A DNA stretch of 64,000 nt from Apibacter mensalis (GTDB taxonomy: Bacteria; Bacteroidota; Bacteroidia; Flavobacteriales; Weeksellaceae), in assembly GCF_001418685.1 (NCBI RefSeq), contig NZ_LIVM01000001.1, forward strand, positions 62,001 to 126,000, given 5' to 3'. The notes under the pieces were generated by a model. The model saw only the letters and a list, made by a program, of their open reading frames with translations. It did no database searches and had not been told where the DNA came from. This document shows, in pieces, positions 1 to 9,285 of this stretch. The stretch's first letter is position 1, and each line of letters begins with the position of its first letter. The translations under genes were made by a program, and so were the position numbers.

Positions 1-608
1 CTTCTATGGAAGATTTGAATAAACTTTTCGATCATGCTCTTGAAAAATTCGGAAAGCTTGATTTTATTTTACATTCTATAGGAATGTCTATTAATGTCAG
101 AAAAAATAAAGATTATACTGATATAAACTACGAATGGTTAACTAAAGGATGGGATATATCTGCCGTTTCTTTCCATAAGGTTATGAAAACAGCTTGGGAT
201 AAAGATGCCATGAACGAATGGGGCAGTATCGTAGCCCTTTCTTATATTGCCGCACAAAGAACTTTTCCCGGTTATAATGATATGGCTGATAATAAAGCTT
301 ATTTGGAAAGCATTGCAAGAAGTTTCGGTTATGAATGGGGAATTCGTAATAGAGTTAGAGTAAATACTATTTCGCAATCTCCTACTCCGACTACTGCCGG
401 AAACGGTGTAAAAGGTTTTGGCGGATTTATTGAGTTCGCTGAAGAAATTTCTCCACTAGGTAATGCTACTGCAGAGGAATGTGCAAATTATTGTATTACC
501 TTATTTTCCGACCTAACCAGGAAAGTAACTCTTCAAAATCTCTTCCATGATGGTGGATTTTCCAATGTAGGAGTTAGCGAAAGAGTTATGAAACGTTTCG
601 AAAAATAA
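1..608 (+). CDS. fabI: Enoyl-ACP reductase FabI, 3' part (5' end outside window)
   Basis: NADH-dependent enoyl-ACP reductase of type II fatty acid synthesis; it reduces the trans-2 double bond of enoyl-ACP in the cytoplasm. The frame is open from the left edge of the window, so the ATG at 6 is internal and the Rossmann nucleotide-binding N-terminus is missing. Visible family features are the IDFILHSIG-like strand (here LDFILHSIGMS), the catalytic tyrosine-lysine pair in GYNDMADNK (Y-x6-K) and the following NRVRVNTISQSPTPTTAG stretch, typical of FabI. A strong hairpin follows 31 bases after the stop. The assignment is firm; only the start is unseen. Confidence 0.95.
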   Translation, partial: SMEDLNKLFDHALEKFGKLDFILHSIGMSINVRKNKDYTDINYEWLTKGWDISAVSFHKVMKTAWDKDAMNEWGSIVALSYIAAQRTFPGYNDMADNKAYLESIARSFGYEWGIRNRVRVNTISQSPTPTTAGNGVKGFGGFIEFAEEISPLGNATAEECANYCITLFSDLTRKVTLQNLFHDGGFSNVGVSERVMKRFEK

Positions 609-638
609 TAAATTTATATTGTTTATAAATTCCATAAA

Positions 639-662
639 AAAAGAGGCTTATAAGCCTCTTTT
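639..662. terminator. Bidirectional intrinsic terminator between fabI and the SDDD lipoprotein gene
   Basis: Perfect 24-base palindrome with stem AAAAGAGGC/GCCTCTTTT and loop TTATAA. The plus strand ends in T4 and the minus strand in T7, so it can stop both convergent genes. Confidence 0.9.
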
Positions 663-685
663 ATCGTATAAGTTGTATTACTTTA

Positions 686-1249
686 TTATTTTATTATCGG
701 TTGCAATTTTATTACCTTACTATCATCAATATGATAATACTTAATCACCTCGTTATACTTTTTGTAATCGATTGGCATTTTACCACTAAAGGCATTACCG
801 GTATTGCTTCCCGGAATAATAACTATCCTAAAAACTTGTTCATTAATTAAACCAGGAGTTAAAGTCAAATCATAATTTCCCCTTGCATAAATATTAAAAT
901 CTTCAATACTAAAATCATAATCGTATGAAAACTCGCTTTCGGTAATCCTATCATTATCTAAGTCTAAATAAAGGGTTCGAGGTATAAGTTGCCATACATC
1001 TTTACCTGATCCGGTTACTGTGGATAGCCTATATATTAATAAATGATCTCCGTTAATTATAGCCGGTCTAAGTTCACCATTAATAACCCAACCTAGTTGA
1101 TTGTCAAACCTAAATGAACTTTCAATTTCAAATACTTTTGAAATAGTATCCGTATTAACTACCACGTTGCCATTATCATCATCACTGCAACTAGTGAATA
1201 CAAAATTAAAGCATAATGCTATTACTACTATTGATAATATCTTTTTCAT
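686..1249 (-). CDS. Hypothetical lipoprotein with SDDD surface-export-like signal
   Basis: No function recognised. The 187-residue product starts with a lysine-containing signal peptide and a lipobox ending FTSC, so it should be lipidated at Cys20. Directly after the Cys comes SDDDNG, which matches the S-(D/E)3 type surface lipoprotein export signal described in Flavobacterium and Capnocytophaga; surface exposure is therefore an inference. The rest is predicted mainly beta, with aromatic/acidic strands and no Cys or catalytic motif that I can see. It is monocistronic, faces fabI across a shared terminator, and is divergent from the ABC-F gene. Confidence 0.75.
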   Translation of the reverse strand: MKKILSIVVIALCFNFVFTSCSDDDNGNVVVNTDTISKVFEIESSFRFDNQLGWVINGELRPAIINGDHLLIYRLSTVTGSGKDVWQLIPRTLYLDLDNDRITESEFSYDYDFSIEDFNIYARGNYDLTLTPGLINEQVFRIVIIPGSNTGNAFSGKMPIDYKKYNEVIKYYHIDDSKVIKLQPIIK

Positions 1250-1325
1250 AAAATTATATTAAAGAACTAATTTACATAATTTTCATTCAATAAAGAACAT
1301 AACAACGGATTTAAGTTTAAAATAG

Positions 1326-1333
1326 TATCTTTG
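1326..1333 (+). promoter_or_regulatory. Flavobacterial -7 element (TATCTTTG) before the ABC-F gene
   Basis: Exact match to the Bacteroidota -7 consensus TAnnTTTG, ending 23 bases before the ATG. No clear TTTG -33 partner is seen 19-23 bases upstream. Confidence 0.5.
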
Positions 1334-1356
1334 CATGTTCAAAATTTAATAAGTAA

Positions 1357-3264
1357 ATGATATTAGTTCAGAATCTAGGTTTACATTTTGCAGGATCTTA
1401 TTTATTTGAAAATGTAAATTTTAGGATTAATAAAAATGATCGTATTGGATTAGCGGGTAAAAATGGAGCAGGTAAATCTACTTTATTAAAAATTTTATCC
1501 GGAGAGCAATCTTCTACTGAGGGTAATGTTGAAAAAGAAGGGAAAGTTAGTATTGGATTCTTAAAGCAAGATTTAGATTTTGAAAAAGGAAGAACGGTAT
1601 GGGAAGAAGCAAAACAAGCTTTTAAAGAATTAAATATAATCAATGAACAAATTGATACTATAAACCATGCGCTTGCCACAAGAACCGATTATGAATCTGA
1701 GGAATATCATAAGCTCATTCATGATTTAACAGATCTTACCGATCGGTTCTCTCACTTAGGAGGCTACAATATTGATGGAGAGATTGAAAAAATTCTAAAA
1801 GGTTTGGGGTTTAAAGAATCCGATTTTAACCGGCTTACTAATGATTTCTCGGGAGGGTGGAGAATGAGAATAGAGTTGGCTAAACTTTTATTGGAAGAAA
1901 ATGATGTACTCCTTCTTGACGAGCCAACTAACCATTTAGATATAGAATCAATTGTTTGGTTAGAAAATTTTTTAATTACCTATAGCGGAGCTGTGGTATT
2001 AGTATCTCACGATAAACAATTCTTAACCAATGTTACCAATCGTACCATTGAAATATCCAATAAATCTATACAAGATTATAAAGCTAATTATACCAAATAC
2101 CTTATTTTAAGGCAAGAACGTAAGGAAAAACTTCTTCAGCAACAAAAAAATCAAGAACAAGAAATTAAACGTACAGAACAATTAATCAGTAAATTTCGGG
2201 CAAAAGCCAATAAAGCTTCTTTTGCTCAATCTCTTATAAAGAAATTAGATAAGGTAGAACGTATTGAGATTGAAGATGAAGACATAACACGTTTTCATAT
2301 TCGTTTTGAGCCTAGTATAACACCTGGAAAAATAATTTTTAAAGCGGAAAATTTAAGTAAATCCTTCGATACGCATACTATTTTTGAAAATGCTAATTTT
2401 TATATAGAACGAGGAGAGAAAATAGCTTTTATCGGTCAGAACGGTCAAGGGAAAACAACTATGGCTAAAATTATAGTTGGCTTATTATCTTACAATGGTA
2501 AACTTGAAATAGGACACAACGTTCAAATCGGATATTTTGCACAAAACCAGTCCGAAGAGCTCAACGCTTCTAAAACAATCTTAGAAGAAGCTGAAGATTC
2601 GGCAACTGAAGAATCTCGTCCAAAAGTCCGAGACTTGCTGGGTTCTTTTCTTTTTCAAGGTGATGAAGTTCATAAAAAAGTTTCTGTTCTTTCTGGAGGC
2701 GAAAGAAACCGATTGGCTTTATGTAAATTACTTCTTCGCCCCTTCAATACATTGATAATGGATGAGCCTACCAATCATTTAGATATACAATCCAAAGCAA
2801 TATTAAAACAGGCATTAAAGAATTTTACAGGTACGCTTATTTTGATATCTCACGATCGAGAATTCTTAGATGATTTAGCCGACAAAATTTTTGAATTCAG
2901 AAATGGCGAAGTAAAGGAATTTTTGGGAAATATTAATGAATATTTGGATTACCGCAAGAAAGAAAATATGAGAGAAGTTGATATTGAGAAATCAACTTCC
3001 CAAAAAGTTACGACAGAAAGTAATCCGATTAAAGTTTCTCAGGAAAAACAATTTAAATCTAAAGAACAAAAATCTTTGGAAAATAAATTGTTCAAGCTTG
3101 AAAATGATATTGAGGAGATGGAACAAAAAATTTCTGCTTTTGAAGATATATTTAGTAAGGAAAACCCTAAAGAAGAAAATATTAAGAAGTATACAGAATT
3201 AAAGAATAACCTTACTAAGATTACTAAGGAATGGGAGCGTATTTTCACTCAATTAAATGGATAA
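1357..3264 (+). CDS. ABC-F family ATP-binding cassette protein (Uup/EttA-like)
   Basis: Soluble tandem ABC ATPase without membrane segments; ABC-F proteins act on the ribosome E site or related translation/assembly steps. Two nucleotide-binding domains are visible: Walker A GKNGAGKST at 34-42 with signature FSGGWRMR near 165 and Walker B LLLDEPTNHLD near 186; then Walker A GQNGQGKTT near 360, signature LSGGERNR near 445 and IMDEPTNHLD near 466. The charged linker at about 245-310 is the P-site tRNA interaction motif region of the family, and the C-terminal 70 residues are a Lys/Glu-rich coiled coil as in Uup. At 635 aa it has the usual length. Subfamily (Uup, YdiF, EttA or resistance type) cannot be fixed from motifs alone. 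Confidence 0.93.
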   Translation: MILVQNLGLHFAGSYLFENVNFRINKNDRIGLAGKNGAGKSTLLKILSGEQSSTEGNVEKEGKVSIGFLKQDLDFEKGRTVWEEAKQAFKELNIINEQIDTINHALATRTDYESEEYHKLIHDLTDLTDRFSHLGGYNIDGEIEKILKGLGFKESDFNRLTNDFSGGWRMRIELAKLLLEENDVLLLDEPTNHLDIESIVWLENFLITYSGAVVLVSHDKQFLTNVTNRTIEISNKSIQDYKANYTKYLILRQERKEKLLQQQKNQEQEIKRTEQLISKFRAKANKASFAQSLIKKLDKVERIEIEDEDITRFHIRFEPSITPGKIIFKAENLSKSFDTHTIFENANFYIERGEKIAFIGQNGQGKTTMAKIIVGLLSYNGKLEIGHNVQIGYFAQNQSEELNASKTILEEAEDSATEESRPKVRDLLGSFLFQGDEVHKKVSVLSGGERNRLALCKLLLRPFNTLIMDEPTNHLDIQSKAILKQALKNFTGTLILISHDREFLDDLADKIFEFRNGEVKEFLGNINEYLDYRKKENMREVDIEKSTSQKVTTESNPIKVSQEKQFKSKEQKSLENKLFKLENDIEEMEQKISAFEDIFSKENPKEENIKKYTELKNNLTKITKEWERIFTQLNG

Positions 3265-3281
3265 GTATCACATAATTTCTT

Positions 3282-3361
3282 TATAAGGACATTAACCAAA
3301 TAACTAAACAATTAGTATTCCGTGAGGGCTATAAGATCCCCGGGGGGGGTAATGTCTTATA
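3282..3361 (+). other. Structured intergenic element with G8 run (possible cis-acting RNA)
   Basis: An outer stem pairs 3282-3294 (TATAAGGACATTA) with 3350-3361 (TAATGTCTTATA), 12 base pairs with one bulged G. Inside is a second hairpin, ACTAA (3303-3307) and TTAGT (3312-3316) closed by ACAA, and a GC-rich part with CCCC followed by a run of eight G (3342-3349). This nesting suggests a folded RNA or a small mobile remnant. It lies between the ABC-F gene and tauE, on the plus strand leader side of tauE. I do not recognise a known riboswitch. Confidence 0.45.
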
Positions 3362-3505
3362 TACTACATAGTATTTTCATACGTAATGCACTATTTTTAA
3401 CCAAATTTCTTTTTTATACAAATCTAGAATTTAATTTAAATTAATATTAACTTATTAAAAAGGAATCTCTAAATTTGTTACTTAATTTCTTAATTTTAAT
3501 TCATT

Positions 3506-4381
3506 TTGACTATAATAACTTTTACTATTATTCTTTTTTTTGGGGCAATTGCAGCGGGTACATTGGGTTCTCTTACCGGATTAGGTGGCGGAGTAGTAAT
3601 TATTCCTCTACTTACCCTTGGTTTTGGAGTAGACATTAAATATGCAGTTGGGACTGCATTGGTTACTTCTATAGCTACTTCTTCGGGAGCTGCTGCCGCC
3701 TATATTAAAGAAGGAATGACTAATGTGCGTATTGGAATGTTTCTTGAAATCGCAACCACGCTGGGTGCAGTACTAGGTGCCTTAATAGCAGTTTTTCTCC
3801 CTACATCTGCAATCTATATAATTTTAGGTTTTACACTTATTTTTTCATCTATCATGACTTTAAGAAAGAAAAATGCCTCTATAGATTATAGCGCTCCAGG
3901 TAGTAAATTTGCAACCAGGCTGAAATTAAATGGAACTTATCCTACTCCTAACGGAATTCAAAAATACAATGTCCGAAACATCGGTGCGGGTTTTTCCCTA
4001 ATGACGATAGCTGGCGTGCTATCGGGTATCTTAGGGATCGGATCAGGCTCACTCAAAGTATTGGCAATGGATACTGCTATGAAAATACCATTTAAAGTTT
4101 CAACTACTACTTCAAATTTTATGGTAGGGGTAACAGCTGCTGCCAGTGCTGTTATCTACTTTCAAAGAGGTCAGATTGACCCCTTTCTTGCCATGCCTAT
4201 TGTGGTAGGAGTTTTGTTCGGGGCTTTTATCGGCTCAAAAATATTGATGGCTATAAACGTACAACTATTACGTAAAATTTTCAGTTTGGTAATAGCTATT
4301 CTTGCAATCCAAATGATATATAGGGGATTAGAACCTTCACTGACTACATGGTTCCCTAATATCAATTTTCCTAAACTTTAA
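3506..4381 (+). CDS. TauE/SafE family sulfite/anion exporter-like membrane permease
   Basis: Multi-pass inner-membrane protein of the TauE/SafE family, which move small sulfur or organic anions. The N-terminus carries the family's glycine-rich loop GSLTGLGGGVVIIPLL, and a second, related half begins near residue 165 (GVLSGILGIGSGSLKV), the usual inverted duplication. Length 291 aa is normal. No ATG exists upstream of the conserved N-terminal motif, so the start must be the TTG at 3506 (or an adjacent non-ATG codon). It is followed after 12 bases by a DUF1634 gene, a frequent partner of this family. The substrate is unknown. Confidence 0.88.
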   Translation: MTIITFTIILFFGAIAAGTLGSLTGLGGGVVIIPLLTLGFGVDIKYAVGTALVTSIATSSGAAAAYIKEGMTNVRIGMFLEIATTLGAVLGALIAVFLPTSAIYIILGFTLIFSSIMTLRKKNASIDYSAPGSKFATRLKLNGTYPTPNGIQKYNVRNIGAGFSLMTIAGVLSGILGIGSGSLKVLAMDTAMKIPFKVSTTTSNFMVGVTAAASAVIYFQRGQIDPFLAMPIVVGVLFGAFIGSKILMAINVQLLRKIFSLVIAILAIQMIYRGLEPSLTTWFPNINFPKL

Positions 4382-4393
4382 GTTGATAGTATT

Positions 4394-4792
4394 ATGAGTA
4401 ATTTTTTATCTAGGAGATTTTGGGAAGAACGTGATGTAGAACTTTATATTGGTAAGTTGCTGCGTTATGGAGTTATTCTTTCTTCTATAATTACAATTAC
4501 CGGAGGGATAATTTATATATCACAACATCCGGATCAACAACTCAACTTTAAAACGTTTGTTGGAGCTCCTAATTATTTAAGAGAATTAACTACACTTTTA
4601 CCTGCCGTTATAAAATTTGATGGTATGGCCATTATACAATTAGGGGTAGCCGTTTTAATAGCCACTCCCATTTTACGAATTGCTTTTTCAATAGTAGCTT
4701 TTGCAATTGAAAAGGATCGTATGTATATAGTTATAACCTGCATAGTTTTAGCTATTATCGTATCTAACATGATTTTTGGGCTTGAAGGATAA
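4394..4792 (+). CDS. DUF1634 membrane protein, TauE partner
   Basis: 132-residue membrane protein with three predicted transmembrane segments, at about 24-45, 75-96 and 106-128. It matches the small DUF1634 family, which is found next to TauE/SafE permeases; here it follows tauE by 12 bases and is surely co-transcribed. A role as an accessory subunit of the permease is an inference from this recurrent linkage. The ATG at 4394 fits the usual family N-terminus, which is short and ends before the first membrane helix. Confidence 0.8.
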   Translation: MSNFLSRRFWEERDVELYIGKLLRYGVILSSIITITGGIIYISQHPDQQLNFKTFVGAPNYLRELTTLLPAVIKFDGMAIIQLGVAVLIATPILRIAFSIVAFAIEKDRMYIVITCIVLAIIVSNMIFGLEG

Positions 4793-4838
4793 AAACTAAT
4801 TAGAAATTCTAATTTACTACCACTGCTTATAGATTTTT

Positions 4839-7052
4839 ATGCGGCAAAAAATTAAACATATAATTTCAGAAAGTACCTTTTTTATTTTTGGGTTTTATTT
4901 TAGTCGCGGATTACGTATTGCAATGGCTATAGTTATACCTCTATTCGTAGGATGGCTTCTTAAAAGACCTGATATGGGTATTGCTGCTTCTTCTGGGGCT
5001 CTTGTAGCCGGGCTTGGTGACAATCCGGGGTCCTTACATATTAAATTTTATACTCAATCGATTGCCGCTTTATTTTACTTTTTAGTAGTTTTTATATGTC
5101 AGCTATTGATTTCACATGAAATTTTTTTCGGTATTTGGATTACCTTATGCGGGTTTTTCTTCTCTATGTTTTTTATATACGGATCACGCGCTGTAAGTGT
5201 AAGTACTTCTTCTTTATTATGTGTGGTCTACGCATGTAATTTTGAAGGTAATCATATCATCACTAACACGTTGGGAATGATGATGGGAGTGTTATGGTAT
5301 GGATTCGTTTCTTTAGTACTATGGAGAATCCAACCTTATAGGGTTATTGAACAAAAAATAAGTGAAAATATTAAACATTTGTATGAGTACACTGAACTTA
5401 TGCATGAATATTTTCTCTTAAAAATTAAAAATCCTGTCAATATTCAAAAACAAACAGAAATTTTAAATCGGCTTTTTGAAAGACAAACAAAAATACACAG
5501 CACTCATGAAGATATTCGTGAAAATCTTTTTAAATTGAGAATTAATGCTAAGAGCTTTTCTGCAAAGGGCAGAAAAATGACCTTAATTTTCAGCGCATTA
5601 ATTGATCTATATGAACAGCTTTTATCTTTAAATTATCAGGATAATAATTTAATTGTTTCTCTTGTTAAAAGTGATTTAAAAAAAGATTTTGAATCTCACT
5701 TAGCCAACATGGAGAATATTCTCTACGAATTAAGCTGGTCGATAAATTTTCATAAAAAGGTTACGGTTACTATTGATACAACTCAACTTGATTATTTTAA
5801 GAAACGAATACTTTTTCTTGAAGAAAAAAATAACGAAAAGTCGGATATTGACATCCATGCTTTAAAGCATGTTCGTTTTATTTTTAAATCCTTTTATAAA
5901 CAAACCGGCTTAATTAAATCTCTTATTAACGGAGAGTTCAGATCAGAGCGAAAGCAATATGAAGACTTGGATTTAGAAAAGTTTACAAGACAATATAACT
6001 ATAGTTTTTCAACTTTCAAGGCCAATTTAAATCTAAGATCTAATATTTTCAAACATGCGTTACGGGTAAGTGTTGCCATATCGGTCTCTTACCTTATTTG
6101 CACTTTACTTAAAATTGAATATTTTGCATGGGTATACTTAACCATTATTTTAATTTTAAAGCCTTTCTATGGATATACAAAAAATTCGTCTATTCAAAGA
6201 TTGCAAGGTACTTTAATAGGGGGATTACTAACCTTGGGACTTTTGCTTGTTACGCATAACATTTATGTGATTTCTGCTATTACTTTTATATGTATAGTAG
6301 GTGCATATAGTTTTATACCCATCAATTATAGAACGGGGGTTGCTTTTGTAACTATATTTGTTATTCTTCTGATTTTTTTGGAGCATAGTGCAAGCGACAG
6401 TTGGATAAATATTTATCATCGTTTGGGTGGAACGACTATTGCAGTAGTAATTAGCTTTGTTTTAAGCTTTTCTTTTCTTCCCACTTGGGAATATAAAAAT
6501 CTTCCTGTGTTGATTGAAGAATTATTAAAATATAATTTAGATTATTTCTCAAAAATTACATACAATTTATTAAATGATGATAAGCTTTCTGATACGGTTA
6601 TAAAACTTTCCAGAAAGGATGTTTTGCTGGGAACTTCAAATCTATCGAGTACTTTTCAAAGAATAATATCGGAACCGAAAATTTCAAAAAATTATAAGTC
6701 TGATATATATAATATTCAAACCTTTATAAACCTTCTATCTACAAGAATATCTTCTCTTAGATCCTATGTTAATCAAAATAGTAAAGCATTGAAAATAGAT
6801 CAACTCTTAATATCATCTATTGAAAACAATTTAAATCATTGTTTATTGAACATCAAAAGATCTTCATTTGATTGTAATATTGAATATAAAGAAAAAGAAG
6901 AAGATGAACTAAATATTTTGACGGATGATCAATCATTAATTACTTATCAGCTTCGCGAAATCAATATTTTATCACAGCAAATTTATTCCTATATAAATAA
7001 GCTCAATAATTTCCAAGAATGGAAAGACTCAAAAAGAGATTTTTCTATTTAA
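4839..7052 (+). CDS. FUSC family inner-membrane protein (YccS/YhfK-like)
   Basis: 737-residue protein with the FUSC layout: an N-terminal bundle of membrane helices (about 10-170), a long soluble mainly helical region (about 170-400), a second membrane bundle (about 405-545) and a C-terminal cytoplasmic helical tail. This is the arrangement of YccS/YhfK and aromatic-acid efflux (AaeB-like) proteins. It lies 46 bases after DUF1634 and may share its transcript. Its stop overlaps the end of the opposing yqaA-like gene by 8 bases. The transported substrate is not inferable. Confidence 0.85.
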   Translation: MRQKIKHIISESTFFIFGFYFSRGLRIAMAIVIPLFVGWLLKRPDMGIAASSGALVAGLGDNPGSLHIKFYTQSIAALFYFLVVFICQLLISHEIFFGIWITLCGFFFSMFFIYGSRAVSVSTSSLLCVVYACNFEGNHIITNTLGMMMGVLWYGFVSLVLWRIQPYRVIEQKISENIKHLYEYTELMHEYFLLKIKNPVNIQKQTEILNRLFERQTKIHSTHEDIRENLFKLRINAKSFSAKGRKMTLIFSALIDLYEQLLSLNYQDNNLIVSLVKSDLKKDFESHLANMENILYELSWSINFHKKVTVTIDTTQLDYFKKRILFLEEKNNEKSDIDIHALKHVRFIFKSFYKQTGLIKSLINGEFRSERKQYEDLDLEKFTRQYNYSFSTFKANLNLRSNIFKHALRVSVAISVSYLICTLLKIEYFAWVYLTIILILKPFYGYTKNSSIQRLQGTLIGGLLTLGLLLVTHNIYVISAITFICIVGAYSFIPINYRTGVAFVTIFVILLIFLEHSASDSWINIYHRLGGTTIAVVISFVLSFSFLPTWEYKNLPVLIEELLKYNLDYFSKITYNLLNDDKLSDTVIKLSRKDVLLGTSNLSSTFQRIISEPKISKNYKSDIYNIQTFINLLSTRISSLRSYVNQNSKALKIDQLLISSIENNLNHCLLNIKRSSFDCNIEYKEKEEDELNILTDDQSLITYQLREINILSQQIYSYINKLNNFQEWKDSKRDFSI

Positions 7053-7500
7053 TAAAATTTGAAAAGCCTTTAAATGCATACATAACCAATAGATAACGAA
7101 ACAGCTTACCGACTAACATAGATATAGAAACGATATACATATTAGCTCTCATATACCCTAAAGCAATGGGTATAATATCTCCAATAATGGGTAAGAAAGA
7201 AAAAAAGGAAAAATATGCTCCTTTTTTATTTAATTTTTGAGATACCTGATCAATTTTATTTTTACTTATTTTTAAGTATTTTTCAATCCATTCTATTTTT
7301 CCCAGCCTTCCTAAAAAATAACTGGTCATACCTCCTAGCCAATTTCCAATTGTTGCAATTACAATACTAATCCAAGGATTTCCTCCCATAATAAATATCC
7401 CCATAAGCACTGCTTCAGAGCTAAAGGGTAAAATGGTGGCTGCCAAATAGGAAGCAATAAATAATCCTATATATCCATACTCTACTAATCCATCTAACAT
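7045..7500 (-). CDS. YqaA/DedA-family (VTT domain) membrane protein
   Basis: Small 151-residue integral membrane protein of the DedA/VTT superfamily, YqaA branch. Visible marks are the N-terminal PFSSEAVLMG segment, the re-entrant-loop sequence GNWLGGMTSYFLGR and the FLPIIGDIIPIALGYMR segment that corresponds to the family's F/LPxxGDxxPLxxGxxR motif. DedA-type proteins influence lipid scrambling and membrane homeostasis. It is the last gene of a manA-plsC-yqaA run, 18 bases after plsC, which fits a lipid-related role. Its 3' end overlaps the opposing FUSC gene by 8 bases. Confidence 0.85.
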   Translation of the reverse strand: MLDGLVEYGYIGLFIASYLAATILPFSSEAVLMGIFIMGGNPWISIVIATIGNWLGGMTSYFLGRLGKIEWIEKYLKISKNKIDQVSQKLNKKGAYFSFFSFLPIIGDIIPIALGYMRANMYIVSISMLVGKLFRYLLVMYAFKGFSNFIK

Positions 7501-7518
7501 ATAATTATTTATTTTGTA

Positions 7519-8259
7519 TTAATTAAATTCTATCTTATCATCTTTGATCCTTTCATAAATTAATTGGTAGGCTTTTTCCTTTAATGAGTTTTTAGTTTCT
7601 CCTTTCGGATACAATATTTTTACTCGTTCTACTTTTACCTTACCCGGATAACCTAAATTAAAAACAAAAGGAAACATATTTTTTAAATTATGAAAAACAT
7701 ATAGGACTATAGGACTATTACAATATACGGAAGATATAAAAGCTCCGTCTTTAAATTTCTCCAATTTAACTTTCCTGTTGGGAACGCCTCCTTCTGGAAA
7801 AATAACAACGTTTTTATTATGTTGGGTTAACTCTTTTTTTACGGCAGAAAATACTGCTTGTTTACTTTCTCTGCTAGACCTATCTACCAAAATGGATACC
7901 TTTTTATAAATTCTCCCAAATACGGGATATTTTTCCAGCTCTTTTTTACCCACAAATATTATCGGGTGATTAGGATGAAGTACATACATTAAAACTACGT
8001 CGATTAATGAGGTGTGGTTAGCAATAAAAATGTAGTTTTCTTTAGGATCTAAATCTTCTTCCGACAGTAATGAATAAGTAAATCCGGTTCCATAAAAAAT
8101 GACCCATCCCCACATTCGCATAAAGAAATACGTCAGTTTATTATTATTCTGATAGGTCATCAGATAAATAACTACTCCAATGGTAAGTGTGCATATAGCT
8201 GCTAAGGTGTAAAACCAAACTCTCCAAAGGATTACAGCTATGATCTTAAGATATTTCAT
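7519..8259 (-). CDS. plsC: 1-acyl-sn-glycerol-3-phosphate acyltransferase (PlsC family)
   Basis: Membrane-bound acyltransferase that makes phosphatidic acid from lysophosphatidic acid. An N-terminal hydrophobic anchor (about 8-36) is followed by the catalytic NHTSLID (H82, D87; NHx4D motif), a substrate-binding region VDRSSRES near 126-132, and FPEGG at 154-158, the glycerol-phosphate-binding motif usually written FPEGT. The T-to-G change is a small deviation. Length 246 aa is normal. Only 7 bases separate it from manA upstream. Confidence 0.9.
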   Translation of the reverse strand: MKYLKIIAVILWRVWFYTLAAICTLTIGVVIYLMTYQNNNKLTYFFMRMWGWVIFYGTGFTYSLLSEEDLDPKENYIFIANHTSLIDVVLMYVLHPNHPIIFVGKKELEKYPVFGRIYKKVSILVDRSSRESKQAVFSAVKKELTQHNKNVVIFPEGGVPNRKVKLEKFKDGAFISSVYCNSPIVLYVFHNLKNMFPFVFNLGYPGKVKVERVKILYPKGETKNSLKEKAYQLIYERIKDDKIEFN

Positions 8260-8266
8260 ATTTAAT

Positions 8267-9232
8267 CTAGTCTATATGAACTTCTAAGAGTTTTGCCTTT
8301 ACTTGAGGTTTGATTTCAACATTTACTAATTCTGCGGGGATTAATACAGTTTCTCCTTTTTTAAGGGTTACTGAAATGAGCTGATTCATTATGGAGCATT
8401 CTCCATCTATACAAATTACTATACGAAAAGAATCTTGTAAGTTCTCTAAAATTTTATTTTCAGTTATCACCAACCTAGAAACTGTAAAAAATGGAGAAGC
8501 AATTGCGGTTGTTTCTTTTGCAGTTTTATCGTAATGAGTAAAAGGTTCTTCAACAAAAGAAAAATCAATCACTTCTTGAGCTTGTTTAAGGTGTAATTCT
8601 CTTTTTTCTCCATTTTTATCAATTCTATCATAATCGTAAATCCGATAAGTTATATCTGAATTTTGCTGTATTTCAATCACTGAAACTCCTTTTCCCATTG
8701 CATGAATTCTCCCGGAAGGAATATAAATAACATTTTCCTTTTCAGGATGTATCTTCCTAAGAATAGAATCTAACGTATTTTTTTCAATGTTTTTAGTAAA
8801 AATATTTTTATTAACTCCTTTTTCAAAGCCAAGGATAATCTCAGAATCAGGTTCTGAATCTAAAACATACCACATTTCCGTTTTTCCGAATGAATTATGG
8901 TGAGTTTCTGCATACTCATCGTTAGGATGAACTTGAACGGATAAGGGCTGAGCAGCATCTAAAATCTTAATAAGCAATGGAAATTTATCTCCGTATTTCC
9001 GGTATACTTTTTTTCCAACTAACCGGTCTTTATACTTTTTAACTAAATTGTCTAAATTTTTTCCTTTTAACATTCCGTTGGAAACCACACTAACGAATCC
9101 CGGAACTGTGGAAATTTCCCAACTTTCTCCAATATTCTCTTCCTTAATATATTTACCGAAATGTTTTAGTTTATTTCCTCCCCATATTCTATAATGGAAA
9201 GAAGGTTGAAATACCAATGGATATAGTGACAT
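8267..9232 (-). CDS. manA: Mannose-6-phosphate isomerase, class I
   Basis: Zinc-dependent cupin enzyme interconverting fructose-6-phosphate and mannose-6-phosphate, feeding GDP-mannose or mannose catabolism. Metal ligands are visible as Q100 and H102 in QVHPNDEY and E119 in KTEMWY, with the later ligand His in SGRIHAMGKG near 177. At 321 aa it is the short Firmicutes/Bacteroidota type. It heads the manA-plsC-yqaA run and lies 53 bases after pepE. The pairing with plsC may only reflect operon packing. Confidence 0.93.
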   Translation of the reverse strand: MSLYPLVFQPSFHYRIWGGNKLKHFGKYIKEENIGESWEISTVPGFVSVVSNGMLKGKNLDNLVKKYKDRLVGKKVYRKYGDKFPLLIKILDAAQPLSVQVHPNDEYAETHHNSFGKTEMWYVLDSEPDSEIILGFEKGVNKNIFTKNIEKNTLDSILRKIHPEKENVIYIPSGRIHAMGKGVSVIEIQQNSDITYRIYDYDRIDKNGEKRELHLKQAQEVIDFSFVEEPFTHYDKTAKETTAIASPFFTVSRLVITENKILENLQDSFRIVICIDGECSIMNQLISVTLKKGETVLIPAELVNVEIKPQVKAKLLEVHID

Positions 9233-9285
9233 GTTTAGGTTAATTTATATACAAAATTTTTTTTATTTTACAATTAATATACCAG

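Noticed and set aside
639-662. Similarity between the terminators after fabI and between murF and ompH as a dispersed repeat
   Set aside because: Only the short GAGGC/GCCTC core is shared; this is common for intrinsic terminators and not evidence of a repeat family.
6228-6419. 63-residue minus-strand frame in the FUSC gene
   Set aside because: Overlaps the second membrane bundle of a full-length gene and shows no domain.
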